Origin: Eubacterium sp. CAG:180
Lineage (GTDB): Bacteria; Bacillota; Clostridia; Oscillospirales; Acutalibacteraceae
Direction: 5' to 3'
NCBI GenBank assembly: GCA_000432435.1
Contig: HF993131.1
Span: 43,355 to 77,662, forward strand
DNA: 34,308 bases
In this document: in pieces, positions 13,889 through 22,130 of the stretch
Numbering within the stretch: the first letter of the stretch is position 1
Layout of the letters: every line of letters begins with the position of its first letter
Notes under the pieces: generated by a model
What the model was told of the DNA's origin: nothing
The model's input: only the letters and a program-made list of their open reading frames with translations
Databases searched by the model: none
Made by a program: the position numbers and the translations under genes

Positions 13889-15511
13889 TCAAGAATTCTC
13901 TTTAATGTATTTGCCGTATTTAATTCTGTTAACTACAAAGCCTACACCGAGAACCAGCAGAAGCGGAATCAACAGTATAATAAGAGCCAATATACCGCAA
14001 ACGACAATCGGAACGCCTTTTTTGCTCTTTTTGACGCTGCATTCGGGCTTTTTCTCTTCTTGAGGCTTCTTCCCCTGCTCGCCCTCTTTATAGAACGGTC
14101 TTATAGGAAGTATGGCGTCATATGACGGTATGCCCGAATTATGTAAAAGCGGTTCCGCAAAGTCGGTAAACGAATCAGCAACCTTTATAAGCTTACGCGG
14201 CTTTATATGCAGAGCGGCAAAAACCGAATCTACAATGTGAAGAAGTCCTACGGTTATTTTATATTCGTTATCGTCAACACTGTAAAGGTCTTCTCCGCCG
14301 TACAAATTGACTACAAGGTCACAGATAAAGTCAACAACGCTTTTATCGGCAATATCGGCATAATCCTCGGGCTTCAGCCCTGTTTCGGCACGGGTCAGCT
14401 TTGCGACTTTGCCTATTGTAAGAGCATTAAGCTTTTTGGCAAACGGTTTTATAAGCCAGCCGATTTTATAAATGAGTTTTTTCTTTATGCTCATTGCCGT
14501 CGCCATATCGGCAAGCGTCGGAATATCCGTTCCGGCGGCTTTTATCATATCCTTTACCATACCGATAAGCTGATATTTGAGATACTCCTGAAGGGTTTTG
14601 CCCTCCAAATCGAAGTCCACCGTTTCGGTTATGAGGTCGGTTGTGGTTGAAACCATTTTTACATCCGGGTCAAAAACAATGGTGCGTATCGGTGCGGGAT
14701 AACCTACGGTTGCGGCGGTTGCTATATCGTAAAGCGTATTTCCGCGGTCGCTCGTTATCACGTCTATATCGTGTACGTGAGTGTGACCCGTAAGAATAAA
14801 CTGTATGCCTAAGTCGGCAAGCTCGTTTCTGCGCGTCTCGTAGTCGCCGAGCATATCGTTTTTGCCTATCAGCTCATAAATCGGCGACGGGGCTATAAGC
14901 GGATGGTGAGTCATAGCCAAAATAAACTGGTCGTTTTTGCGTGCATCCTCCGCCTGAGCCTTTATCCACTCAAAGCACTCATCCGAAAAGCCGCTTTTTC
15001 CCGAGAGATTGCGGTCGTCATTAAGTGCAAAAAGCCTGTAACCGTCGGCAAGCTGCACTACATACGACATACTGTCTCGATGAACAGCAATCGCTTCATC
15101 GGGGCCGAACTCTTTATACATATCATAGAGCTGCTCACGCTTTGCGGCAGGAATTTTCACCTTTTCATTGCCTACAAAGCTGTCTGTCAAGCCGTCATCC
15201 TGATAGTCGTGGGTTGCCGTAAGAACATAAACGCGTTTTCCGCTCTTTTTTAAATCGCGGAGCATTTCGATAAATTCCTCGTGTGCCTCAATTTCACCGT
15301 TGTTGGTGGTATCGCCCGAAAGCAAAACGATATCGGTTCGTTTATCTTCTTTTATCTGCTTAAAGGCAGCTCTTAAAAGCTCCTCGCTGTATTTTAAAAG
15401 CTTTTGGCTTTTGGCGTTTGCCGCATCGTAAGCCTTACCCTTAGTGCCGGTCTTTTTTGAATAGTAATGCGTGTCCGTTATCACGGTCACGGTAAGAGGT
15501 GTTTTTGCCAA
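13889..15511 (-). CDS. Membrane-anchored calcineurin-like metallophosphoesterase
   Basis: A 540-residue two-metal phosphoesterase. Motifs in order are DTH (Asp13, His15), GDTTNNGE (about 66-73), ATHD where most relatives have GNHD/E (about 99-102), THHP, and GHTH. A C-terminal helix-rich region of unknown role follows, then a Lys/Glu-rich linker and one strong hydrophobic segment at about 503-527 with a basic tail, so it is tail-anchored with no signal peptide. The start is TTG 15511 with AGGGGG about 9 bases upstream. It begins 18 bases after the thrS stop and is probably transcribed from the thrS T-box promoter. Substrate unknown. The Asn-to-Thr change in the GNHD position affects a usual metal ligand and is worth noting. 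Confidence 0.88.
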   Translation of the reverse strand: MAKTPLTVTVITDTHYYSKKTGTKGKAYDAANAKSQKLLKYSEELLRAAFKQIKEDKRTDIVLLSGDTTNNGEIEAHEEFIEMLRDLKKSGKRVYVLTATHDYQDDGLTDSFVGNEKVKIPAAKREQLYDMYKEFGPDEAIAVHRDSMSYVVQLADGYRLFALNDDRNLSGKSGFSDECFEWIKAQAEDARKNDQFILAMTHHPLIAPSPIYELIGKNDMLGDYETRRNELADLGIQFILTGHTHVHDIDVITSDRGNTLYDIATAATVGYPAPIRTIVFDPDVKMVSTTTDLITETVDFDLEGKTLQEYLKYQLIGMVKDMIKAAGTDIPTLADMATAMSIKKKLIYKIGWLIKPFAKKLNALTIGKVAKLTRAETGLKPEDYADIADKSVVDFICDLVVNLYGGEDLYSVDDNEYKITVGLLHIVDSVFAALHIKPRKLIKVADSFTDFAEPLLHNSGIPSYDAILPIRPFYKEGEQGKKPQEEKKPECSVKKSKKGVPIVVCGILALIILLIPLLLVLGVGFVVNRIKYGKYIKENS

Positions 15512-15529
15512 ATTTACTGACCCCCTTTT

Positions 15530-17443
15530 TTACTTTATCGCTTTTGTCTTAACTTCGTCTGCAAGGCGGTCGCAAAGAGACGAAAGCTCCATGGAGCCTA
15601 TATCGCCCTCGCCGCGATGGCGAACGGAAACAGTACCGTTTTCAACTTCTTTGTCGCCGACAACGAGCATATACGGCGTCTTTTGAAGCTGCGCCTCACG
15701 TATTTTATATCCGATTTTTTCGGAGCGATCGTCAACCTTTACGCGGATACCGTATTTTTTAAGTTCCGCCTCGATTTCATGCGCTCTGTCTGAATGGCGA
15801 TCCGCTATTGGAAGGATAACGGCCTGTACGGGTGACAGCCAAAGCGGGAACGCGCCTGCAAAATGCTCTATAAGAACGCCGATAAATCTCTCTACCGAGC
15901 CGAAAACAACGCGGTGAATCATAACGGGACAATGCTTTTCACCGTCGGCACCCGTGTATTCAAGATTAAATCTCTCGGGAAGCTGGAAGTCAAGCTGAAT
16001 AGTACCGCACTGCCAGGTTCTGCCGAGCGAATCTTCAATGTGGAAGTCAAGCTTCGGACCGTAGAACGCACCGTCGCCCTCATTTACGGTATATTCCTTA
16101 CCGATGCTTTCGATTGCGTCGGAAAGCGATTTTGTGGCTTTGTCCCATTCCTCTTTTGTGCCCATATGGTCCTCGGGCATGGTTGAAAGCTCTATGGTAT
16201 ACGGCAGCTTAAAGAGATTATAAACCTCGTCAAAGAGCTGTGATATTCTTACAACCTCGTCGCGTATCTGGTCGGGAGCGAGGAGTATATGAGCATCGTC
16301 CTGAGTGAAGCAACGTACGCGGAAAAGTCCGTGAAGCGCGCCCGAAAGCTCGTGGCGATGTACTCTGCCGAGTTCACCGTAACGAAGAGGCAATTCCTTG
16401 TATGAATGAGGCTCAAGCTCATAAACAAGTATGCTACCGGGGCAGTTCATCGGCTTTATGGCGAAATCCTCACCGTCGATAACGGTTGTATACATATTAT
16501 CCTTGTAGTGATCCCAGTGACCCGAAGTCTCCCAAAGCGAACGCTTCATTATCTGAGGAGTGGATATCTCAAGATAACCCCACCTCTCGTGAACCTCGTG
16601 CCAATAATCAATGAGGGTGTTGCGAAGAATCATACCGTTGGGAAGGAAGAACGGCATTCCGGGAGCCTCGTCGCGAAGTGCAAAAAGCCCAAGCTCCTTA
16701 CCGAGTTTTCTGTGGTCGCGCTTTTTTGCCTCTTCAATTCTTTCAAGATATTCCGTAAGCTCGGACTGCTTTGTGAAAGATATACCGTATATACGCTGAA
16801 GCATTTTATTTTTTTCATCGCCGCGCCAATATGCACCTGCTATGGACGTAAGCTTAAACGCCTTTACTCGGCCTGTATCGGGAATATGCGGTCCAGCGCA
16901 AAGCTCGGTGAATTCCGCCTGCTTATAAAATGAAATCTTCTCGCCTTTGCCGGCATGCTCTTTAATAAGCTCAACCTTATACGGCTCGTCCTTTTCCTCC
17001 ATAAGCTTTAAAGCCTCATCTGCGGAGAGGTCGAACTGCTCAAGCGGAATATTTTCCTTTACGATTTTCTTCATTTCAGCCTCGATTTTTTCGAGAATTT
17101 CGGGAGTGAAAGAAAAATCCACGTCAAAGTCATAGTAAAATCCGTTTGCTATCGACGGTCCTATTGCAAGCTTGGCACTCGGATAAAGACGTTTAACAGC
17201 CTGCGCGAGTATATGCGAAGTTGTATGCCAAAATGCCTTTTTGCCGTCCTCATCGTCAAAGGTAAGTATTTCTACATGACAATCCTTTGTTACCGGAGTG
17301 CGAAGGTCGCAAGTCTCGCCGTCAATCTTTGCAAGGCAGGCGGCTTTGTAAAGCCCCATGCCGATAGACTTTGCTATATCCATTACGGTCGTGCCGCTTT
17401 GAAACTCCTTTACAACATCATCCTTCAATGTAACTTTTACCAT
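15530..17443 (-). CDS. thrS: Threonyl-tRNA synthetase
   Basis: ThrRS charges tRNA-Thr in the cytoplasm. The 637-residue protein has the N-terminal TGS domain (about 1-62), the editing domain with HTTSHILAQA (HxxxH at 73-77) and later HIPDTG, the class II catalytic core with MNCPGS and the zinc-ligand cysteine, and the C-terminal anticodon domain (VILPIADRHSDRA onwards). Length is normal. I chose ATG 17443 because GGAGGT is 7 bases upstream; the longer frame from 17509 runs through the T-box terminator. Expression is controlled by an upstream T-box leader that senses uncharged tRNA-Thr. A metallophosphoesterase gene follows 18 bases downstream. Confidence 0.98.
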   Translation of the reverse strand: MVKVTLKDDVVKEFQSGTTVMDIAKSIGMGLYKAACLAKIDGETCDLRTPVTKDCHVEILTFDDEDGKKAFWHTTSHILAQAVKRLYPSAKLAIGPSIANGFYYDFDVDFSFTPEILEKIEAEMKKIVKENIPLEQFDLSADEALKLMEEKDEPYKVELIKEHAGKGEKISFYKQAEFTELCAGPHIPDTGRVKAFKLTSIAGAYWRGDEKNKMLQRIYGISFTKQSELTEYLERIEEAKKRDHRKLGKELGLFALRDEAPGMPFFLPNGMILRNTLIDYWHEVHERWGYLEISTPQIMKRSLWETSGHWDHYKDNMYTTVIDGEDFAIKPMNCPGSILVYELEPHSYKELPLRYGELGRVHRHELSGALHGLFRVRCFTQDDAHILLAPDQIRDEVVRISQLFDEVYNLFKLPYTIELSTMPEDHMGTKEEWDKATKSLSDAIESIGKEYTVNEGDGAFYGPKLDFHIEDSLGRTWQCGTIQLDFQLPERFNLEYTGADGEKHCPVMIHRVVFGSVERFIGVLIEHFAGAFPLWLSPVQAVILPIADRHSDRAHEIEAELKKYGIRVKVDDRSEKIGYKIREAQLQKTPYMLVVGDKEVENGTVSVRHRGEGDIGSMELSSLCDRLADEVKTKAIK

Positions 17444-17719
17444 AAAAACTACCTCCATTATAATTAAAAAGCACCTCATCCCAGTAATCTGGGATGAAGT
17501 GCTATGCATTCCACGGTTCCACCCGAATTGACGATAAAAATCGCCCGCTCAACTGCTTTTAACGCAAGCTTACGTCACGCCTTAATCATCTGTTTTCGAC
17601 GCGCGCTCGGGAGCGGTATCGGGCAGCTTTGCACGCTCTTCTTTCAGCCAACGAAAGAGCTCTCTTATGTGCAAACGACTTGCCGTCATTCTCCGTCAAC
17701 GGTTTAACCTTTTTACTTT
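17444..17719 (-). ncRNA. T-box leader of thrS
   Basis: The minus-strand leader contains the T-box sequence CGGGTGGAACCGTGG (17525-17511), which pairs with the acceptor end of uncharged tRNA in this riboswitch class. A strong terminator stem (17470-17503, AGCACTTCATCCCAG and its near-complement, then TTTTT) follows at once. Upstream lies a long Stem I region. A threonine ACC specifier may be at 17617-17615 in ATACCGCTCCCG, but I could not fold the leader to confirm it. By known mechanism, uncharged tRNA-Thr favours the antiterminator and allows thrS transcription. Confidence 0.93.
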
Positions 17720-17725
17720 GGCTCT

Positions 17726-17754
17726 ATATTATACTCATTTTTCCGATATGTCAA
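17726..17754 (-). promoter_or_regulatory. Promoter of the thrS T-box transcript
   Basis: Minus-strand -35 TTGACA (17754-17749) and -10 TAATAT (17731-17726) with a 17-bp spacer; the expected start is near 17719. The -35 overlaps the azlD stop codon at 17751-17753. Confidence 0.8.
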
Positions 17755-18074
17755 GAGATGATTTTAATTAAAAATTCTATTACAAAAACAGCGACGCAGG
17801 AGGACAGCGCAACCGTGAGCAAGCCCTTCTCAAAAAACGCAAGCAACAGCGCCACTATGAGCCCTGCCACAGCCGACCACACGCTCCCCGTAGACGAAAA
17901 AACCGCGGGAAATGTCATCGCCGCCAATACTGCATACGGAATGTAATAAAGAAACGATCTTATAAATCTGTTTTCGATTTTTTTGCGAAAAATCACAAGC
18001 GGCAGCATTCTTATAAGATATGTGACAAGCGCCATAACCGCTATATATATAAATATGTTCTCAGCCGTTTTCAT
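17751..18074 (-). CDS. azlD: Branched-chain amino acid export protein, AzlD family
   Basis: A 107-residue membrane protein with about four hydrophobic segments; the VTYLIRMLPLVIFRKK start region and FLYYIPYAVLAAMTFPAV segment are typical of AzlD (AzlD/BrnE-type small subunit). With AzlC it forms a branched-chain amino acid exporter in the cytoplasmic membrane. The start has AAAGGAGG 9 bases upstream and lies inside the azlC end (14-base overlap), so the pair is coupled. Its stop coincides with the -35 of the thrS promoter. Confidence 0.93.
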   Translation of the reverse strand: MKTAENIFIYIAVMALVTYLIRMLPLVIFRKKIENRFIRSFLYYIPYAVLAAMTFPAVFSSTGSVWSAVAGLIVALLLAFFEKGLLTVALSSCVAVFVIEFLIKIIS

Positions 18075-18783
18075 TTTTGTCGTCCTCCTTTACGGGTTTT
18101 AAGAGGGCGCCGACAGTTGCGGAAAGAACGGCGCAAATGATTATTACAAATCCCGAAGAGACTTTGCAAAGGCCCGGCACGTATTTGAAACATATACTCA
18201 ACGCCGCCGACAATAATACCACAACAGCCACAGTCTTATTATGCTTTGCAGGCGGTATAAATATAGCTATAAACATACCGTAAATCGCAATGCCGAGAGC
18301 AGAGCGCACGGACAGCGGAAGCACGGTGCTCGCCGCAGCACCTATAAGAGTGCCGAGAGTCCACCCGACTATTGGCAAAAGGGCAAGCCCGTACATATAT
18401 TTTTTGCCGACCTCTCCTTTTTGACCCGAGGCTACGGCAAATATTTCATCGGTATTGCTGAACGCTATTAAAAATCGGTCAAGCAAATTTACGCTCTTGT
18501 GAAGCTTTTGCGACAGAGAAACCGACATCAGTGCATAGCGTATGTTTATAACAAGCTGTGTTAGTGCCATTTCAAGATAAGCACCGCCGGCGAGAATTAA
18601 ATCAAGCCCTGCAAACTGACCTGCCGAAGTCAAATTTGTCATAGAGATAAGCACCGCCGTAAAAACGGGCAAGCCGCCCTCGACAGCCATCATACCGAAT
18701 GTAAACGAAACCGAAAGATAGCCGAGCGCTATCGGCAGACCGTCCTTCAGGCCTTTTTTAAAACTGTTTTGAAATTCCGTCAT
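18061..18783 (-). CDS. azlC: Branched-chain amino acid export protein, AzlC family
   Basis: A 240-residue membrane protein, the large subunit partner of AzlD. The FKKGLKDGLPIALGYLSVSFTFG start region, SAGQFAG, and INIRYALMSVSLS segments are characteristic of AzlC. Five to six hydrophobic segments are visible. I chose ATG 18783 with AGGAAG 6 bases upstream; the longer frame from 18879 runs back through the leader hairpin and promoter. It has its own strong promoter and an unusual hairpin at the very start of the transcript. Confidence 0.94.
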   Translation of the reverse strand: MTEFQNSFKKGLKDGLPIALGYLSVSFTFGMMAVEGGLPVFTAVLISMTNLTSAGQFAGLDLILAGGAYLEMALTQLVINIRYALMSVSLSQKLHKSVNLLDRFLIAFSNTDEIFAVASGQKGEVGKKYMYGLALLPIVGWTLGTLIGAAASTVLPLSVRSALGIAIYGMFIAIFIPPAKHNKTVAVVVLLSAALSICFKYVPGLCKVSSGFVIIICAVLSATVGALLKPVKEDDKNENG

Positions 18784-18815
18784 TTTTTCTTCCTGCGTTT
18801 TCTTCCCTACGATAT

Positions 18816-18855
18816 AAAAAGCACACCTCGGTGAAGCCCCGAACGGTGTGCTTTT
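18816..18855 (-). terminator. Promoter-proximal terminator-like hairpin in the azlC leader
   Basis: An 11-bp stem (AAAAGCACACC / GGTGTGCTTTT) with a smaller inner stem (TCGG/CCGA) is followed on the minus strand by TTTTTATAT, the form of an intrinsic terminator. It begins about 7 bases after the expected azlC transcript start, and it is also the first terminator after the ATPase gene that ends at 18900. Confidence 0.75.
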
Positions 18856-18868
18856 AACAGCATTGAAT

Positions 18869-18897
18869 ATTATAATCACAAAGTCGTTTTATGTCAA
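18869..18897 (-). promoter_or_regulatory. Promoter of azlC-azlD
   Basis: Consensus minus-strand -35 TTGACA (18897-18892) and -10 TATAAT (18874-18869), 17-bp spacer, immediately after the ATPase stop. Expected start near 18862. Confidence 0.8.
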
Positions 18898-18899
18898 TA

Positions 18900-20786
18900 T
18901 TATTCGGTTTTATTCTTTAATCGAAGTGCTCTTGTGGCGTTGATAACCGCTACAACCATAACTCCGACATCGGCGAATATGGCGACTCCCATATTTGCAA
19001 TGCCTACTGCGCTGAGCACAAGGCAAACGGCTTTCACAAGAAGGGCAAACGCAATGTTTTCACGGACTATTTTCAGCGTGTGAACCGAGATTTTTTTTGC
19101 AAGCGATATCTTAGCCGGATCGTCGTCCATAAGCACTATATCGGCCGCCTCTATTGCCGCGTCCGAGCCGAGCGCGCCCATCGCTATGCCTATGTCGGCT
19201 CTTGAGAGCACGGGAGCGTCGTTTATTCCGTCGCCGACAAACGCCAGCTTTTCTTTGGGCTCCTTTTTGTCAAGGAGCTTTTCGACCTCCGATACCTTAT
19301 CGGCAGGGAGAAGTTCAGAGTGAACCTCGTCTATGCCTATTTCCGCGGCTACCCTGTCGGCAGCGGTCTTGGAGTCGCCCGTGAGCATTACCGTCTTTTT
19401 GACACCGTGCTTTTTGAGTTCGCTGAGAGCAAGCTTTGTATTGGGCTTTACAACATCTGATATTACAATACAGCCGGCATATTTTCCGTCCTCGGAAACA
19501 TACACAACCGTACCCTCGTTATGCTCGGTTGAGACAGCGATATGCTCTTCTTTCATCAGCTTTAAATTGCCGACTAACACTCTTTTACCGTCAACTGCAG
19601 CCGACACGCCATGCCCTGCAATCTCTTTTATGTCTTTGACATTATTTTCGTCAATATCCTTGCCGTAATATTTTTTAAGACTGAGGCTTATCGGATGGCT
19701 TGAAGCGCTCTCTGAGTACGCCGCCAAGCGTACAATGGAATCCTTTGTGTATCCGTTTTCGGGATATACTCCGGTTACCTCAAAGACTCCCTTTGTAAGA
19801 GTTCCGGTTTTATCAAACACAACATATTTCGTATCTGAAAGCCCCTCAAGATAATTGGAGCCTTTTACAAGTATACCGTTCGCCGAAGCACAGCCTATAC
19901 CCGCAAAAAACGAGAGCGGAACCGATATTACAAGAGCGCACGGACAGCTGATGACAAGGAAGGTAAGCGCTCTGAATATCCAATCGCTCCACATGGCCGT
20001 GTGACCGGCAATAAGCCTTATAACCGGAGGTAAAATTGCGAGTGCAAGTGCCGAAAAGCAAACCGCCGGAGTGTAATATCTTGCAAATTTTGTTATGAAA
20101 TTCTCGGAGCGCGACTTTTTCATACTTGAATTTTCAACAAGGTCAAGTATTTTTGATACGGTTGAATCGCCGAACTCCTTAGTGGTTTTTACCTTGATGA
20201 CGCCGGTCATATTGATGCAGCCGCTTATAACCTCATCGCCCGTTTTGACATTTCGCGGCAGGCTCTCACCGGTTAAAGCACTTGTATTGAGCGATGTGTC
20301 ACCGCTTGTAACAACGCCGTCTATCGGGATTTTTTCACCGGGATTTACGGTTATTTCGGTACCGACCGCCACTTCGTCGGGATCGACCTTTTCGAGTTTT
20401 CCGTCAACCTCGACATTTGCATAATCGGGTCTTATATCCATTAAGGCGGAAATATTGCGTCTGCTCTTGCCGACAGCTATGCTTTGGAAAAGCTCGCCTA
20501 TCTGATAAAAGAGCATAACGGCAACGCCCTCTTTATAATCGCCGAGTGCTATGGCACCGACGGTAGCAACCGCCATAAGGAAATTCTCATCAAAAACCTG
20601 ACCCTTAAAAATGCCTTTAACGGCCTTTTTGAGAATGTCGTAGCCGATTATAAAATACGGTATCAGGTTTAAAACAAGCCAAATGTATTTATTGAGAGTT
20701 ATAAATTTGCCGAGGACGGAAAGACATACTATCAGCACAGCCGAAGCAATTATCCGCCACAGAACGTTTTTCTGTTTTTTACTCAT
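18900..20786 (-). CDS. Heavy-metal translocating P1B-type ATPase (Zn/Cd/Pb type)
   Basis: A 628-residue metal efflux pump of the cytoplasmic membrane. Visible are the TGES actuator motif (172-175), the CPC transmembrane metal-binding motif (281-283), the phosphorylation site DKTGT (325-329), the HP motif (SHPI, about 363-366), and GDGINDAP in the P domain. The aspartate in ADVGVMVV near the C-terminus fits the Zn/Cd/Pb (P1B-2) subgroup. The protein has no N-terminal metal-binding domain; a separate HMA protein is encoded just upstream in the same operon. I chose ATG 20786 with GGGAGA upstream. The operon is probably derepressed by metal through the ArsR-family regulator at 21376-21741. Confidence 0.95.
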   Translation of the reverse strand: MSKKQKNVLWRIIASAVLIVCLSVLGKFITLNKYIWLVLNLIPYFIIGYDILKKAVKGIFKGQVFDENFLMAVATVGAIALGDYKEGVAVMLFYQIGELFQSIAVGKSRRNISALMDIRPDYANVEVDGKLEKVDPDEVAVGTEITVNPGEKIPIDGVVTSGDTSLNTSALTGESLPRNVKTGDEVISGCINMTGVIKVKTTKEFGDSTVSKILDLVENSSMKKSRSENFITKFARYYTPAVCFSALALAILPPVIRLIAGHTAMWSDWIFRALTFLVISCPCALVISVPLSFFAGIGCASANGILVKGSNYLEGLSDTKYVVFDKTGTLTKGVFEVTGVYPENGYTKDSIVRLAAYSESASSHPISLSLKKYYGKDIDENNVKDIKEIAGHGVSAAVDGKRVLVGNLKLMKEEHIAVSTEHNEGTVVYVSEDGKYAGCIVISDVVKPNTKLALSELKKHGVKKTVMLTGDSKTAADRVAAEIGIDEVHSELLPADKVSEVEKLLDKKEPKEKLAFVGDGINDAPVLSRADIGIAMGALGSDAAIEAADIVLMDDDPAKISLAKKISVHTLKIVRENIAFALLVKAVCLVLSAVGIANMGVAIFADVGVMVVAVINATRALRLKNKTE

Positions 20787-20834
20787 AAATATCTCCCTCA
20801 CTTATTTATTTGCCGAAAGCGGCGTCTCATAACA

Positions 20835-21053
20835 TCAGATATATATTTCGCAGTCGTCCTCTACTCTTTTGCAATTTTTGAGGACTTTTTTCATAACGGC
20901 TGCCTCATCGGCACCGTCGTCAAATTCTACTTTCATTTTTTGTGTCATAAAAGATACAACGGCTTCACGAACGCCGTCGGTCTTTTGAGCGGCTTCCTCC
21001 ATTTTTGCGGCACAGTTTGCACAATCGACTTCTATATTGTATGTTTTTTTCAT
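20835..21053 (-). CDS. Heavy-metal-associated (HMA) domain protein
   Basis: A 72-residue stand-alone HMA (ferredoxin-like fold) protein with the metal-binding DCANC motif, Cys11 and Cys14. It likely hands Zn or Cd to the ATPase encoded 48 bases downstream, in effect a detached N-terminal domain of that pump. C-terminal acidic residues and Cys68 could add ligands. I chose ATG 21053 with AAGGG 8 bases upstream; the longer frame to 21104 lacks a ribosome site. It is first in the operon after the metal-responsive promoter. Confidence 0.9.
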   Translation of the reverse strand: MKKTYNIEVDCANCAAKMEEAAQKTDGVREAVVSFMTQKMKVEFDDGADEAAVMKKVLKNCKRVEDDCEIYI

Positions 21054-21119
21054 AATAACAACCCTTTCTTCGGCTGCTCTCTTTTGGAACAGTTGAGCAA
21101 TCATTCATTTGTTGTCTAT

Positions 21120-21149
21120 ATTATAGTTGAACATATGCTCAATTGTCAA
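21120..21149 (-). promoter_or_regulatory. Metal-responsive promoter with ArsR/CadC-type operator in the spacer
   Basis: Minus-strand -35 TTGACA (21149-21144) and -10 TATAAT (21125-21120) with an 18-bp spacer. The near-perfect palindrome TTGAACATATGCTCAA (21127-21142, one mismatched pair) fills the spacer, so a bound repressor would block polymerase. The TGAACATATG-type sequence resembles known CadC/SmtB operators. Confidence 0.8.
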
Positions 21150-21265
21150 TATGTTTTTTTAAAATTTTAAATTTTTATTTTGGTGGAGCATCATTTCTCA
21201 AGCGAAAATTCGCACGGATAAAAGTCTTTCCGTCTGTACGATTTCACATAGAAAGTGAAAAAAGC

Positions 21266-21292
21266 CCCGAATAATGTTTTCGCATATTCGGG
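21266..21292 (-). terminator. Terminator of the ArsR-family gene
   Basis: An 8-bp perfect stem (CCCGAATA / TATTCGGG) with an 11-base loop followed on the minus strand by GGCTTTTTT. It ends the regulator transcript before the metal operon promoter. The remainder of 21150-21375 has an AT-rich inverted repeat near 21300-21332 and no gene. Confidence 0.8.
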
Positions 21293-21375
21293 ACCCTATA
21301 ATATTATTCAATTCTGACGGAATATTATATCGACAATATAATCGCCGATTTTATATCATGTATATTTAAGAAGCC

Positions 21376-21741
21376 TTAATCGCCCAAGTGCTGATGGCGG
21401 ATATGCTCGTCCGCTATTTCGATAACGGTTGTAATGTGCTCATCGTCAAAGCTGTAAAACACATGCTTGCCGTCTCGGCGAGCCTTAACTATGTTGTTCG
21501 CCTTTAAGAGCGCAAGCTGATGAGACACGGCTGACTTAGTCATACCGAGTGCTGCGGCAAGGTCGCAAACGCACACCTCGCGCTTATCAAGTGCCATAAC
21601 TATTTTGGCTCTCGTGGGATCGCCGAGGACTTTAAACAGGTTTGAAACACCGTTTATCTCCTCCTCCGAAAACATATTGTTTTTTATATCGTCAACAACC
21701 TCTTGCATAACGGCATTACAGTCGCACTTATTATCAGCCAT
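21376..21741 (-). CDS. ArsR/SmtB-family metal-sensing repressor, CadC-like
   Basis: A 121-residue winged-helix repressor. The helix-turn-helix is at about 58-80 (CDLAAALGMTKSAVSHQLALLKANN). Two candidate metal sites are visible: Cys6/Cys8 near the N-terminus with Cys57/Cys59 in EVCVCDL, as in CadC alpha3N sensors, and Asp100/His102 with His113/His116 in the last helix, as in alpha5 zinc sensors. This combination suggests Cd/Pb/Zn sensing. It has its own promoter and terminator and lies just upstream of the HMA-ATPase operon whose promoter holds a matching palindrome. The ribosome site GAGGTG is good. Confidence 0.94.
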   Translation of the reverse strand: MADNKCDCNAVMQEVVDDIKNNMFSEEEINGVSNLFKVLGDPTRAKIVMALDKREVCVCDLAAALGMTKSAVSHQLALLKANNIVKARRDGKHVFYSFDDEHITTVIEIADEHIRHQHLGD

Positions 21742-21784
21742 TATTTTTCACCTCATAGACATACGGTATCGTACTGTTAAGAAT

Positions 21785-21813
21785 ATTATATATCTTAAAA
21801 ACAAATATTTCAA
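21785..21813 (-). promoter_or_regulatory. Promoter of the ArsR-family gene
   Basis: Minus-strand -35 TTGAAA (21813-21808) and -10 TATAAT (21790-21785) with a 17-bp spacer; expected start near 21778. Confidence 0.7.
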
Positions 21814-21854
21814 ATAAAATGTGTATACACAAAGGAACGCCAAACGATATTGCA

Positions 21855-21887
21855 AAAAAAGGACTCAGCCTACGCTAAGTCCTTTTT
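21855..21887 (-). terminator. Terminator of the tRNA-Met/tRNA-Glu transcript
   Basis: A 14-bp stem with one mismatch (AAAAAGGACTTAGC / GCTGAGTCCTTTTT, 4-base loop) abuts the CCA of tRNA-Glu and has T-runs on the minus strand. Confidence 0.85.
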
Positions 21888-21961
21888 GGTGACCCGGACG
21901 AGATTTGAACTCGTGTTACCGCCGTGAAAGGGCGGTGTCTTGACCGCTTGACCACCGGGCC
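21887..21961 (-). tRNA. tRNA-Glu (anticodon TTC)
   Basis: A 75-base tRNA: acceptor GGCCCGG paired with CCGGGTC (one G-T), anticodon stem CCGCC/GGCGG with loop CTTTCAC (anticodon TTC), T-loop GAGTTCAAATCTC, encoded CCA. Confidence 0.97.
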
Positions 21962-21965
21962 GTTA

Positions 21966-22042
21966 TGGTAGCGGCAGTGGGACTTGAACCTACGACCTTC
22001 CGGGTATGAACCGGACGCTCTAGCCAACTAAGCTATGCCGCC
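21966..22042 (-). tRNA. tRNA-Met, elongator (anticodon CAT)
   Basis: A 77-base tRNA: acceptor GGCGGCA with TGCCGCT, anticodon loop TTCATAC (CAT), encoded CCA. The body (TTGGCTAGAGCGTCCGGTTCATACCCGG in part) matches clostridial elongator tRNA-Met rather than the initiator; tRNA-Ile2 (modified CAT) is the alternative. Confidence 0.92.
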
Positions 22043-22071
22043 ATATATGCCGCTTTTTCAGCGGCTTTGAT

Positions 22072-22100
22072 ATTATAATATAAAGTGTGCCGGTTGTCAA
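22072..22100 (-). promoter_or_regulatory. Promoter of the tRNA-Met/tRNA-Glu unit
   Basis: Consensus minus-strand -35 TTGACA (22100-22095) and -10 TATAAT (22077-22072), 17-bp spacer. A small GCCGC/GCGGC hairpin (22050-22065) lies between it and tRNA-Met. Confidence 0.8.
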
Positions 22101-22130
22101 TAGTTTATTTATGACAAAATGAAAATTACA

